Source: Ralstonia soli (GTDB taxonomy: Bacteria > Pseudomonadota > Gammaproteobacteria > Burkholderiales > Burkholderiaceae). From it: a DNA stretch of 64,000 bases. Under the pieces are notes generated by a model that worked only from the letters and a program-made list of their open reading frames with translations, was not told the origin of the DNA and ran no database searches. Made by a program: the position numbers and the translations under genes. The stretch covers positions 558,001 to 622,000 of the forward strand of contig NZ_JAMXHT010000004.1 of the NCBI RefSeq assembly GCF_023955655.1, written 5' to 3'. Shown one piece after another: positions 1 through 9,369 of this stretch (positions are counted from its first letter, which is position 1; the number at the start of each line of letters is the position of its first letter).

Positions 1-186
1 CGGAAATACGCCCGCTTCATACGTCTGCACGCGGTTAAAGAACGTGCCGGACGGATCGTCGTCATACGGGCGGATATCCGCAAGGCTGCCCGCCTCACCA
101 GACGTGTTCCACTCCTTGCAACTCGTCACGCATGCGTGGCAGCCGACACACACGTTCAGATCGATGACGAGGGCCATCTGGGTCAT
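1..186 (-). CDS. soeB: SoeB-like iron-sulfur subunit of sulfite dehydrogenase (N-terminal 62 residues, runs off the left edge)
   Basis: Only the first 62 codons are in the window. The translation has a four-cysteine ferredoxin motif, C13-x2-C16-x2-C19-x3-C23 followed by K-E-W-N, typical of the 4Fe-4S electron-transfer subunit of DMSO-reductase-type enzymes. A strong ribosome site (CAAGGAGAC) sits 15 bp downstream of the stop of the molybdopterin subunit gene, so the two are co-transcribed. With the taurine genes nearby, the best reading is SoeB, which passes electrons from sulfite oxidation on the cytoplasmic face to the membrane anchor SoeC, expected just outside the window. The family could also be a DMSO or polysulfide reductase beta subunit; the SoeB choice rests on context. 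Confidence 0.8.
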   Translation of the reverse strand, partial: MTQMALVIDLNVCVGCHACVTSCKEWNTSGEAGSLADIRPYDDDPSGTFFNRVQTYEAGVFP

Positions 187-201
187 GGGAAGTCTCCTTG
201 C

Positions 202-3123
202 TTACGAATCTTGTCGGCCTGCGCGACGCAGCCGTGCCTTGAAATCACCCTTGCCGGCGAAGTACGCCTGCACGCGCTGCACGACACTCGTCGACCCGGG
301 CAGCGGATGCATCGGGGCGAATTGCGGGAGCGTTGTCGTTGCTTCCGCCTCAGCCGGATAGATCCGCACGCGCACGTCGTACCAGCCCGCCTGCCCTGTA
401 ATCGGGTCGGAGTTGGACAGTCGTTCGCCTTCGCGCGCATCGCTGGGAAGCTCGTCGGTGATCACGTGGTTCAGCAGAAAGCCCCGCTGCGACTCTCCGG
501 CGTTCGGCCCGAGATTCCACGCGCCGGCCGCCTTGCCGATCGCGTTCCAGGTCCAGACGGTACCGGGCTCGACGGCCTCGCTGTAGCGGGCGCGACAACG
601 CACCTTGCCCCACGGTGATTCAACGTAAATCCAACCGCCGTCCTCGATTCCCTGGGCGGACGCGGTCGCCGGATTCACGAACAAATGGTTCTCCCCGTGG
701 ATCTGCCGCAGCCACGCGTTCTGCGAATCCCAGGAGTGATACATGGCCATCGGACGCTGCGTGATCGCCGCCAACGGATAGTGATCGAGGTCGGTCACGT
801 CGTGCTCGAGTGGCGGATACCAGAAGGGCAGCGGATCGAAGTGGCGCGCGACGCGTGCACGCAAATGGTCGGGCGGCTGCCGCCCTGTCGTCTTTCCCTG
901 CGCGGCGAGGCGGAATGTTTGCATCACCTCGGAATAGAGCTGGATCACGATCGGCACACCAAACTTGCGCATGCCGTTCTCGACCGCCCACTCCATGTAC
1001 GGACCATTGCAATTGCGCATGTATTGCAGCGACTCCGGCAACCGGTAGTGATACACGCAGTTATTCGCCGCGTACTGCTTCCACTGATCTGGATTCGGCT
1101 CACCGATCACGGCCTTCGTGCCATCTTTGCCCCGCCAGCCAATCAGAAAACCCGTACCCGAATCGGGGGCGGTCTGGAAGTTGACGACGAAGTCGGGATA
1201 GTCGCGATATTTGCGATGACCTTCCGGCGTCGTAAAGGCGGGAAATTTCAGGCGGCTAGCGAGTTCAATCAGCACTTCCTGGAAAGGCTTGCACTGCCCC
1301 GTCGGTGGCACGACCGGTACGCGCACCGAATCAACCGGACCGTCAAACTCGGAAATGGGACGATCGAGCACCGACATCACGTCATGGCGCTCAAGATAGG
1401 TCGTGTCGGGCAGGATCAAATCGGCGAACGCCGTCATCTCCGATTCAAATGCATCGCAAACGACAAGAAACGGGATCTTGTACTCGCCATCATCGCGCTT
1501 GTCGGCCAGCATCCTGCGAACCTCCGTCGTGTTCATCGACGAGTTCCACGCCATGTTGGCCATGAAGATGAGGAGCGTGTCGATCGGATAGGGATCGCCG
1601 CGCCATGCGTTCGTGATGACGGAATGCATCAGCCCGTGCACTGCAAGCGGATATTCCCAGGAAAACGCCTTGTCGATACGCGCGGGCGTTCCATCTTCGT
1701 GTACGAACAGGTCGCCGGGCCCGGCAGGCCAGCCCAGCGGACCGGTGGACAGCGGTGTGTTCGGCTGGATCATCGCTGGGTCGTTGGGCGGTTTTGCCGA
1801 CGGTGGCACCGCACGGGGGTATGGCGCCTTATGGCGGAAGCCCCCCGGCCGATCGATGGTGCCGAGCAGCGACATCAACACTGCCAGCGCACGTATCGTT
1901 TGAAAACCGTTCGAATGCGCAGCAAGGCCACGCATGGCATGGAAAGCGATCGGTGCACCTTCGACCGACTCGTGCGTTTTGCCCCAAGAGTCGGTCCATT
2001 GAACCGGCAACACAATCCGCTGCTCCCGCGCCACGGTCGCCATCTCGCGCGCGATGCGCCGGATCGTGTCGGCTGCAATGCCGGTGATCCCCGCGGCCCA
2101 TTCCGGTGTGCAATCTGCCACCTGCTCGCGCAGTAGCGTGAACGACGGCGCGACGGGCGTGCCGTCGTCGAGCGTATAACGGCCCTCAAGCGCAGGCTCT
2201 GCACCCTCCGTATGATGGAGCACCGCCCGATTCGTGCGCTTGTCCCACCACAGATGATTCTGTGGGTACAACGCATTGACTTCGGGAGCATCGGGATCGC
2301 GCACGAACAGGCCGAACGTATCGCGCGCCTCGCGGAGGTCGATGAGTTCTCCGGCGTTCGTAAAACGCTCGACGAACGCATGATCGTATGCATTCTGCTC
2401 AATCAACTCGCGCATCAGCGCCATGAACAGCGCGCCATCCGTTCCGGGGCGAATCGGAATCCACTCATCGGCGATCGCCGCGTAGCCAGTGCGGACCGGA
2501 TTGATCGCAATAAAGCGCCCGCCTGCCCGCTTGAACTTCGACAAGGCGATCTTCAGCGGATTCGAATGATGGTCTTCCGCTGTACCGATCATGAAGAACA
2601 ACTTCGCGTTGTCGAGATCCGGGCCGCCAAACTCCCAGAACGATCCACCGATCGTGTAGATCATCCCGGCCGCCATGTTGGACGAGCAGAAGCCGCCGTG
2701 CGCTGCGTAGTTTGGCGTACCGAATTGCTTCGCGAACAGGCCGGTCAATGCCTGCATCTGGTCTCGGCCAGTAAACAGCGCGAACTTCTTCGGATCGGTT
2801 GCGCGCAGATGCGCAAGACGTTGTTCCAGCATCGTGAAAGCGACATCCCACGACACCGGTTCGAACTGCCCTTCGCCACGCTCGGCGCCTTGCTTGCGCA
2901 GCAACGGCTGCGTGAGCCGTGCGGGCGAATACTGCTTCATGATTCCAGAGGAACCCTTCGCGCAGATCACGCCCTGGTTCAGCGGATGCTCGGGGTTGCC
3001 GTCGATGTAGCGCACTTCGCCATCGCGCAGGTGTACCCGAATCCCACAACGGCAGGCGCACATATAGCATGTCGTCGTCTTGACCTCGAGCTTCTCGTTC
3101 TGCGTGCGCGCTTGGTGGTCCAT
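202..3123 (-). CDS. soeA: SoeA-like molybdopterin oxidoreductase, catalytic subunit of sulfite dehydrogenase
   Basis: 973 residues, the size expected for SoeA. The N-terminus has the 4Fe-4S ligands C19-x2-C22-x3-C26 and C54 (in G-V-I-C-A-K-G), followed by the molybdopterin oxidoreductase body and a C-terminal molydopterin-dinucleotide-binding domain (around residues 800-930). There is no Tat signal, which fits cytoplasmic SoeABC and not periplasmic reductases. SoeA oxidises sulfite to sulfate. The sulfite would come from sulfoacetaldehyde cleavage by Xsc, encoded divergently about 0.8 kb away. The gene is followed after 15 bp by soeB. Other bis-MGD enzymes such as thiosulfate or polysulfide reductase are related; cytoplasmic location and the taurine context favour sulfite. 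Confidence 0.82.
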   Translation of the reverse strand: MDHQARTQNEKLEVKTTTCYMCACRCGIRVHLRDGEVRYIDGNPEHPLNQGVICAKGSSGIMKQYSPARLTQPLLRKQGAERGEGQFEPVSWDVAFTMLEQRLAHLRATDPKKFALFTGRDQMQALTGLFAKQFGTPNYAAHGGFCSSNMAAGMIYTIGGSFWEFGGPDLDNAKLFFMIGTAEDHHSNPLKIALSKFKRAGGRFIAINPVRTGYAAIADEWIPIRPGTDGALFMALMRELIEQNAYDHAFVERFTNAGELIDLREARDTFGLFVRDPDAPEVNALYPQNHLWWDKRTNRAVLHHTEGAEPALEGRYTLDDGTPVAPSFTLLREQVADCTPEWAAGITGIAADTIRRIAREMATVAREQRIVLPVQWTDSWGKTHESVEGAPIAFHAMRGLAAHSNGFQTIRALAVLMSLLGTIDRPGGFRHKAPYPRAVPPSAKPPNDPAMIQPNTPLSTGPLGWPAGPGDLFVHEDGTPARIDKAFSWEYPLAVHGLMHSVITNAWRGDPYPIDTLLIFMANMAWNSSMNTTEVRRMLADKRDDGEYKIPFLVVCDAFESEMTAFADLILPDTTYLERHDVMSVLDRPISEFDGPVDSVRVPVVPPTGQCKPFQEVLIELASRLKFPAFTTPEGHRKYRDYPDFVVNFQTAPDSGTGFLIGWRGKDGTKAVIGEPNPDQWKQYAANNCVYHYRLPESLQYMRNCNGPYMEWAVENGMRKFGVPIVIQLYSEVMQTFRLAAQGKTTGRQPPDHLRARVARHFDPLPFWYPPLEHDVTDLDHYPLAAITQRPMAMYHSWDSQNAWLRQIHGENHLFVNPATASAQGIEDGGWIYVESPWGKVRCRARYSEAVEPGTVWTWNAIGKAAGAWNLGPNAGESQRGFLLNHVITDELPSDAREGERLSNSDPITGQAGWYDVRVRIYPAEAEATTTLPQFAPMHPLPGSTSVVQRVQAYFAGKGDFKARLRRAGRQDS

Positions 3124-3933
3124 CGTCCTTCCTCGTTGGCTAATGCCGGCGCCACAACCTCAGCGAGGAAGGCGTCAGTCATCGGTGCCTCTATGCTAAG
3201 AGAGACCGGCGCCGATAAAAAATCGCTTCCTATGACGAAAACTATCAGCCGGCCCAATAGTTCGACGCGGTGGATATGCCATGTCCTCATGCTCGCATCG
3301 ACGCGATGATCAGTCGCGGGAAAGTGTAGGAAGGCGTGTTTCACGCAGGTAGAACCACAGGTCCATATTCGTTGGAACCAGTGTGGCTCGCTGGATTCCT
3401 CAGTTGCTGGCGACATTGCCTGACAGGCGCGCCGCACTGGGTCGCTTCGAAAAAGAGCTGATCCAGGGACTCGCGGCCGCCTTGCTGGCTGCCCTCAGAG
3501 CGACAGCGTCATACAGGCGCAATGCCGCGAAAATGTGCTCCGAACAATACCCGGAAAGCCATTGCCGTGACCTGCTCGATTGCCGAGACGGCGGGGTCCA
3601 ACCCCAAGCCGATTGCCGTGGCAGAAGCCACCCCGCCCCATTTGGCAAGTCCAAGCCGCACGCGCCCCGACTGGCCCTAGCAAAACGTCGGAACTGGCGC
3701 TACTCGCCAAGACGCGCATCCACTAACGTGTCGATACGCGCTGCGGCATCACACGATTGTGCGATGCAGCTTCATCCGCAAATTCACCCGCATCGTCCTC
3801 GCCGGCTCACTGCTTTTGAAACAGCCTGCTTCATTTCATATGGACCGCAGACCAATGGAATAGATAGACCACGACTACCAGTGAATTCAATCTTGGAGCG
3901 AACAGTTCCGTTAAATGAAACAGGAGACACCCG
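3124..3933. other. 810-bp divergent intergenic region between soeA and xsc
   Basis: No protein is convincingly encoded here. Open frames on both strands have no recognisable motif. One short minus-strand frame at 3509-3661 (GTG start, 50 codons) reads as an alanine-rich, mildly hydrophobic peptide but lacks a good ribosome site and may be a gene remnant. The region should hold the promoters of both soeAB(C) and xsc-pta-tauE. The xsc ribosome site CAGGAGACA lies just before 3934. Confidence 0.4.
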
Positions 3934-5754
3934 ATGAGCGACCAATCCACCACCAAAACGACCAGCGCGACAAGCGGCCCCCAGGACATGACGCCGTCCG
4001 AAGCCTTCGTTGAGACCCTTGCAGCCAACGGCGTGACCGAGATGTTCGGCATCATGGGTTCCGCCTTCATGGACGCGATGGACATCTTTGCGCCCGCCGG
4101 CATTCGCCTGATTCCCGTTGTGCACGAACAAGGCGCAGGCCACATGGCGGACGGCTATGCACGCGTATCCGGCCGACATGGCGTCGTGATCGGCCAGAAC
4201 GGCCCCGGCATCAGCAATTGTGTGACAGCGATCGCGGCCGCGTACTGGGCACACAGCCCCGTGGTGATCGTGACCCCGGAAGCCGGGACGATGGGCATTG
4301 GTCTCGGGGGTTTCCAGGAAGCCAAGCAGTTGCCGATGTTCCAGGAGTTCACGAAGTATCAAGGTCATGTTACCCACCCGGCGCGCATGGCCGAGTTCAC
4401 CGCACGCTGCTTCGATCGTGCGCAGGCCGAGATGGGGCCGACTCAACTCAATATTCCGCGAGACTATTTCTACGGCAAGATCAAGGCCGAGATTCCGCAA
4501 CCGCGCAAACTCGATCGCGGCCCCGGCGGCGACCAGAGCCTCAATGAAGCGGCCGAGCTCATTGCACAGGCGAAGTTCCCGGTGATCATCTCGGGCGGCG
4601 GCGTTGTGATGGCCGACGCGATTGAGGAATGCAAAGCGCTCGCAGAACGACTCGGCGCACCGGTCGTCAACAGTTACCTGCATAACGACTCGTTTCCGGC
4701 GAATCATCCACTGTGGTGCGGCCCGCTCGGTTACCAGGGTTCGAAGGCCGCGATGAAACTGCTGTCGCGCGCGGACGTCGTGATCGCGCTTGGCTCACGC
4801 CTTGGGCCGTTCGGCACGCTGCCGCAGCACGGAATGGACTACTGGCCGAAAGACGCAAAGATCATCCAGATCGACGCTGATCACAAGATGCTCGGCCTGG
4901 TGAAGAAGATCTCGGTGGGGATCTGCGGCGATGCGAAAGCTGCTGCGGTCGCGCTCACGCAGCGCCTGGCCGACCGCAAGCTCGCATGCGACGCGACGCT
5001 CGCCGAGCGCGCCGACCAGATCGCGACGGAGAAAGCCGCATGGGAGAAGGAGTTGGACGAGTGGACGCATGAGCGTGACCCGTACAGCCTCGACATGATT
5101 GAAGAGCAGTCGCACGAGCGCACCTTCAACGGTGGCAGCTATCTGCACCCGCGCCAGGTTCTGCGTGAACTCGAGAAAGCCATGCCCGAGGACGTGATGG
5201 TGTCGACCGACATCGGCAACATCAACTCCGTCGCGAATAGCTACCTGCGCTTCAACAAGCCGCGCAGCTTCTTCGCCGCAATGAGCTGGGGCAACTGCGG
5301 CTACGCGTTCCCCACGATTATCGGTGCGAAAGTCGCTGCGCCACATCGCCCGGCAATCTCGTACGCCGGCGATGGCGCTTGGGGCATGAGCCTGATGGAG
5401 ACCATGACCTGCGTGCGCCACAACATTCCGGTCACCGCCGTCGTGTTCCACAACCGTCAGTGGGGTGCAGAGAAGAAGAACCAGGTCGACTTCTACAACC
5501 GCCGCTTCGTCGCTGGCGAACTCGACAACCAGAGCTTCGCGGAGATCGCCCGGGCGATGGGCGCGGAAGGCATCGTGGTTGACCGCCTGGAGGATGTGGG
5601 CCCCGCGCTGAAGAAAGCGATCGATCTGCAGATGAATCACGGCAAGACAACGATCATCGAGATCATGTGTACGCGCGAGCTTGGCGATCCATTCCGCCGC
5701 GATGCGCTGTCCAAGCCGGTCCGCTTGCTGGATAAGTACAAGGACTACGTGTAA
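3934..5754 (+). CDS. xsc: Sulfoacetaldehyde acetyltransferase
   Basis: 606 residues, matching Xsc. This thiamine-diphosphate enzyme converts sulfoacetaldehyde plus phosphate to acetyl phosphate and sulfite. The N-terminal domain has the catalytic Glu at residue 65 in V-V-H-E-Q-G-A. The C-terminal domain carries the ThDP/Mg motif beginning G-D-G near residues 477-479 in S-Y-A-G-D-G-A-W-G-M. The enzyme is cytoplasmic. A good ribosome site (CAGGAG) lies 7-8 bases before the ATG. The next genes are pta, which uses acetyl phosphate, and a sulfite exporter, so both products have a dedicated outlet. Related ThDP enzymes such as acetolactate synthase were considered, but the adjacency of pta and tauE makes Xsc nearly certain. 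Confidence 0.95.
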   Translation: MSDQSTTKTTSATSGPQDMTPSEAFVETLAANGVTEMFGIMGSAFMDAMDIFAPAGIRLIPVVHEQGAGHMADGYARVSGRHGVVIGQNGPGISNCVTAIAAAYWAHSPVVIVTPEAGTMGIGLGGFQEAKQLPMFQEFTKYQGHVTHPARMAEFTARCFDRAQAEMGPTQLNIPRDYFYGKIKAEIPQPRKLDRGPGGDQSLNEAAELIAQAKFPVIISGGGVVMADAIEECKALAERLGAPVVNSYLHNDSFPANHPLWCGPLGYQGSKAAMKLLSRADVVIALGSRLGPFGTLPQHGMDYWPKDAKIIQIDADHKMLGLVKKISVGICGDAKAAAVALTQRLADRKLACDATLAERADQIATEKAAWEKELDEWTHERDPYSLDMIEEQSHERTFNGGSYLHPRQVLRELEKAMPEDVMVSTDIGNINSVANSYLRFNKPRSFFAAMSWGNCGYAFPTIIGAKVAAPHRPAISYAGDGAWGMSLMETMTCVRHNIPVTAVVFHNRQWGAEKKNQVDFYNRRFVAGELDNQSFAEIARAMGAEGIVVDRLEDVGPALKKAIDLQMNHGKTTIIEIMCTRELGDPFRRDALSKPVRLLDKYKDYV

Positions 5755-5780
5755 CGCCAGCGTTGCTGCCTCTTCAGCCG

Positions 5781-5824
5781 CCGGCCGGATGCGACGCCCT
5801 ACGCAGGCCATCGCATCCGGCCGG
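5781..5824 (+). promoter_or_regulatory. Perfect 14-bp hairpin between xsc and pta
   Basis: CCGGCCGGATGCGA at 5781-5794 is exactly complementary to 5811-5824, with a 16-nt loop. No T-run follows, so this is not a classical terminator. It sits in the 88-bp xsc-pta gap and probably tunes or protects the mRNA between xsc and pta, or acts as a partial attenuator. Confidence 0.6.
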
Positions 5825-5842
5825 TTCACCTTCGAGCTTCCC

Positions 5843-6877
5843 ATGAAAGCACTCGACCGCATTCTCGAACGCGCACGCCATCAGCCGATGCGCGTTGTGC
5901 TGTGCGAAGGCGATGACCCACGCGTGTTGCTCGCGGCTGCGCGTGCGACACGCGACGGCATCGCGAAAATCATCCTCGTCGGCGATCAGAAATCCATTGA
6001 ATTGGCGGCTGCCCGCGAGGGCGTCGATCTCACTGGCATCGAACTCGTCGATCCCGCCACGTCGCCAGCGAGCGCAGCGTACGCTGACACACTGCATGCC
6101 CTGCGGGCGAACAAGGGTATGACGGCCGACGCGGCTCGCGAAGCCGTGCGCGACCCACTTAGTTACGCGAACCTGATGGTCAGGCTCGGTGATGCGGATG
6201 GCTCGGTCGCGGGTGCAGTCCATGCGACAGCGGACGTCGTGCGAACCGCGATCCAGTTGATCGGCATCGACCCGGCGTTCCGACTCGTGTCGAGTTTCTT
6301 CCTGATGATGCTTTGTCAGCCATTCCACACAGTCAAAGGCGGATTGATTTTCTCCGATTGCGCGCTGGTCATTGATCCGAACGCAGAACAGCTCTCTGAG
6401 ATCGCAATGGCGGCCGCTGACAGTGCGCTCGCTCTGCTCGGGGAAGAACCGCGTGTCGCGATGTTGTCGTTCTCGACGAGCGGTAGTGCCCACCATGCGG
6501 CGGTCGACAAGGTCACCGAAGCCACGCGGCGCGTACGCTCGCTGCGGCCGGCGCTAGCGATTGACGGCGACGTGCAGTTCGATGCAGCGATCGTCGCAGA
6601 GATCGCACAGCGCAAGATCGAGCACTCGCAGGTTGGTGGACACGCAAATGTCCTGGTGTTCCCGAGCCTCGAAGCCGGCAATATCGGCTACAAGTTGGCG
6701 GAGCGCATCGGCCAGGCAAAGGCGATTGGGCCGCTGCTGCAGGGACTGCTCAAACCTGCAAATGACCTGTCTCGCGGCTGCAGCGCCGACGACATCTACC
6801 ACGTGATCGCCGTAACGACAGTCCAGGCACAAGCGGCCGCACAGCGCACCGCCACGGCTGAGATCACACGCGCATGA
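5843..6877 (+). CDS. pta: Phosphate acetyltransferase
   Basis: 344 residues, the size of the stand-alone Pta catalytic domain found in sulfonate-degradation operons. It converts acetyl phosphate made by Xsc to acetyl-CoA in the cytosol. The ATG at 5843 (M-K-A-L-D-R) was chosen because it begins the conserved N-terminus; the frame stays open upstream but overlaps xsc and the hairpin. Recognisable Pta motifs include L-C-E-G-D-D near the start, D-P-L-S-Y-A-N, and L-S-F-S-T-S-G-S near residue 210. It overlaps the exporter gene by 4 bp (ATGA), indicating translational coupling. Confidence 0.93.
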   Translation: MKALDRILERARHQPMRVVLCEGDDPRVLLAAARATRDGIAKIILVGDQKSIELAAAREGVDLTGIELVDPATSPASAAYADTLHALRANKGMTADAAREAVRDPLSYANLMVRLGDADGSVAGAVHATADVVRTAIQLIGIDPAFRLVSSFFLMMLCQPFHTVKGGLIFSDCALVIDPNAEQLSEIAMAAADSALALLGEEPRVAMLSFSTSGSAHHAAVDKVTEATRRVRSLRPALAIDGDVQFDAAIVAEIAQRKIEHSQVGGHANVLVFPSLEAGNIGYKLAERIGQAKAIGPLLQGLLKPANDLSRGCSADDIYHVIAVTTVQAQAAAQRTATAEITRA

Positions 6878-7635
6878 CGTCCGACAAACTTGTGCTCCTG
6901 ATCGCAGTCATTGGTGCAGGCAGCTACTTCCAGACCATTACGGGCTTCGGCCTGGGCATGATCGTCATGGGCGCGACCAGCGGGCTCGGACTTGCGCCAG
7001 TAGCGACGGCGGCATCATTGATGAGCATTGTTTCGCTCGTCAACAGCGCGGGAGCGCTGCCCGGCAAGCTGCATCACATCGACTGGCGCGCAGTCGGCGC
7101 AGCAACGCTCGGCATACTGCCTTCGGTCATCTTGGGTGTGCTGATCCTTGACTACTTGAGCACCTCCGCCACCGGCATGCTGCAGCTATTACTCGGCGCG
7201 GTCATCCTGTACGGCGGCCTGAGCACCGCACTGCGCCCCGCGCCCCTCCAAACGCGCTCCGACAATCGCAGCTTCTTCGTAAGCGGCGTGCTTGGCGGGC
7301 TCCTGAGTGGCCTGTTCGGCGTATCGGGGCCGCCACTGATCTTCCAGTTCTATCGGCAACCACTCACGCTGATCGAAATCCGCTGTGCGCTGATCCTGAT
7401 CTTCACGGTGACAGCCGCAACGCGCGTCCTGTTCAGTGCTTACGAAGGCCAACTCGGCCGCGAGATTTGGGTGCTCTCCGCCATCGCAGCGCCCGTCGTC
7501 ATGATGACGACATTTGCCGCGCGCCGTTATCCGCCACCGCTGTCTGCAATCGCGACGCGCCGCCTCGCCTTTGGTGTGCTTGTGGTCATTGGCGGATATT
7601 TGATTCTGTACGCGATCAAGGAGCTCTTTCTGTAA
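6874..7635 (+). CDS. tauE: TauE/SafE-family sulfite exporter
   Basis: 253 residues, strongly hydrophobic with about seven to eight predicted membrane segments, fitting the TauE/SafE family. It begins with the conserved pattern around F-Q-T-I-T-G-F-G-L-G-M and has a second G-L-L-S-G-L-F-G-V-S-G-P-P motif near residue 145. This family moves sulfite or other sulfur-containing anions across the inner membrane. Being last in xsc-pta-tauE, with a 4-bp overlap with pta, it most likely exports sulfite released by Xsc before SoeABC can oxidise it. The substrate is inferred from context. Confidence 0.9.
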   Translation: MTSDKLVLLIAVIGAGSYFQTITGFGLGMIVMGATSGLGLAPVATAASLMSIVSLVNSAGALPGKLHHIDWRAVGAATLGILPSVILGVLILDYLSTSATGMLQLLLGAVILYGGLSTALRPAPLQTRSDNRSFFVSGVLGGLLSGLFGVSGPPLIFQFYRQPLTLIEIRCALILIFTVTAATRVLFSAYEGQLGREIWVLSAIAAPVVMMTTFAARRYPPPLSAIATRRLAFGVLVVIGGYLILYAIKELFL

Positions 7636-7644
7636 TTCGTGTGT

Positions 7645-9369
7645 TCACGACGACCTGCGACCCCCTATCCACTGCGCCAGGCCCACGAGCTGCGGCATGT
7701 CTAGCGGCTCGGAAAGATCGAGCGCTTTGCAGTGCCGGTAATACGGGCTCAGGTCAAGGCCAACGCCAAGCCCCATCACGGCAACGTCTCGTAGCGTATC
7801 GTGCCGCGCCACCACATCTTTCAGATGGTTGTCGAGATAGAACGCGTCGTTGGCCTGCGCAGTCGACGTGTCCATCGGACTGCCATCCGAGATCACGACG
7901 AGAATCCGTCGCGCTTCGGGCCTTGCGGTAAGGCGTCTGCACGCCCACTCAACGGCCTCGCCGTCCACCCCCTCACGAAACAGATCCGCCTTCAGGAGCG
8001 CGGCAATATCCTCACGCTTACGCCGCCACCGATCGTCGGCACCCTTGAACACCATGTGGCACGTCTCGTTCAGGCGCCCAGGATGGCGCGGTCGGCCATG
8101 CGCGAGCCAATCCTGCCGGGCGCGCCCGCCATTCCACGCGCTGGTCGTGAAGCCGAGCACTTCGGTCGCGATGCCGGCCAACTCCCCTGCACGTGCCAGG
8201 ATGTCGACAAGCATCGCGACGGGCTCGATGTGCGCCTTCATCGAGCCCGAACAGTCGATCAGGAAACTGACGACGCAATCACCACGAGGCCGCAGCCGCT
8301 CGCGCGTAAAAACGCGCCGCTCGGCGGGCGAGCTGACAACCTGGGCGAGGCGCCGCCCATCGATTCGCCCGTCCTCTTCACCAAACGACCAGCCGTCAGA
8401 CTGCGGGACCGCGAGCGCCGCCTGGAACACGCGTGCAAGCCTCGGGACGTTGATGCCGAGTGCAGCGATTCGCTCATCGAGCCGCTCACGGTATTCGCGC
8501 AACAGCGCCTCACGCACGCGCGTGGCCGGTCGAATCTCGCTATCGAATTGCGTAGTGTAAATACGGTATCCGTCCTCGGCCTCACCCAACAAGCGACTCT
8601 CGCCGCTCAGTGCGAGCGCTGGCAGATCTTCGTCAGGCTCGTCGAAGTCGACCCACAGCGAGAAAGACGTCAGTGCGTCGTCGGGGTTGCGCGGGTCGTC
8701 GTTGGTCATTGAAGTCGCAGCGCGGGCGTCGTTGAGCATTGCCGCCACACGCCGCGCCAACGCTCGCGCATCGTGCGCGTAGGCGCGCTGATCCAGCCGG
8801 TGCTTGCGCAACCCTGCGAGCTGCACGCCGATCGTCGGCACGATGCCGGCACGCGTGGCCTCGATCAGATCCTGAGTTTCCTCCAGTACTGGCCAGCCAG
8901 TCACACGTGACCACACGACTTGCGCAACGGTATAGATGAGAATGCCAAGATGGTCGTCGGCAAGTCCGGCGCTGCAGTACGCCCGCGACCATGCTTCGAA
9001 CCGATGCCGCAGGTTGTGCGCGAGGCCACGCATCGCGGGCAGAACATGCGCCTCACAGCGGACCTGTTCGAACAGCTCAAACAGCAAACGTTCGATGGGC
9101 GCGTCGGGACACATCTGCCGATGGAGCACTGCGTCCGAATACATCAGACGCACCGCCGCGCCGTCGGCCGCACCGCGCAACGATTCAAAATCATCCTCGT
9201 AAGGGTTGCAACGCAGATGCGGCGCGTGCAGCGGCAGCGGTCGCAACTTCCGACACAGGCGGCCGCCGCGATAGTGCAACGCTGCGTCGCCGGTTAGAGC
9301 GCGCACGGCTGCCGCGCACAGCGCCTCTCGGCGGGCACCCATGCGCTGAGCCTCACGCGATGGAATCAT
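7645..9369 (-). CDS. cobT: CobT-like VWA-domain protein (cobaltochelatase subunit CobT family)
   Basis: 574 residues from the ATG at 9369, which overlaps the cobS-like stop as ATGA. The middle is charged and typical of CobT. A C-terminal von Willebrand A domain starts near residue 365 with the metal-site (MIDAS) motif D-C-S-G-S around residues 371-376 and ends near V-I-S-D-G-S-P. In alpha-proteobacteria CobT works with CobS and CobN to insert cobalt into hydrogenobyrinic acid diamide. No cobN or other cobalamin gene is visible here, and the pair lies between taurine genes. It may instead be a metal-enzyme activation chaperone resembling NorQ/NorD or CbbQ/CbbO. Family assignment is firm; role is uncertain. 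Confidence 0.82.
   Translation of the reverse strand: MIPSREAQRMGARREALCAAAVRALTGDAALHYRGGRLCRKLRPLPLHAPHLRCNPYEDDFESLRGAADGAAVRLMYSDAVLHRQMCPDAPIERLLFELFEQVRCEAHVLPAMRGLAHNLRHRFEAWSRAYCSAGLADDHLGILIYTVAQVVWSRVTGWPVLEETQDLIEATRAGIVPTIGVQLAGLRKHRLDQRAYAHDARALARRVAAMLNDARAATSMTNDDPRNPDDALTSFSLWVDFDEPDEDLPALALSGESRLLGEAEDGYRIYTTQFDSEIRPATRVREALLREYRERLDERIAALGINVPRLARVFQAALAVPQSDGWSFGEEDGRIDGRRLAQVVSSPAERRVFTRERLRPRGDCVVSFLIDCSGSMKAHIEPVAMLVDILARAGELAGIATEVLGFTTSAWNGGRARQDWLAHGRPRHPGRLNETCHMVFKGADDRWRRKREDIAALLKADLFREGVDGEAVEWACRRLTARPEARRILVVISDGSPMDTSTAQANDAFYLDNHLKDVVARHDTLRDVAVMGLGVGLDLSPYYRHCKALDLSEPLDMPQLVGLAQWIGGRRSS

Noticed and set aside
685-2136. Long plus-strand open frame opposite soeA
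   Set aside because: It is a mirror of the GC-rich soeA coding frame and has no recognisable domain; soeA has all expected motifs.
3383-3937. Plus-strand frame of 184 codons before xsc
   Set aside because: Amino-acid composition is non-protein-like and it would overlap the start and ribosome site of xsc.
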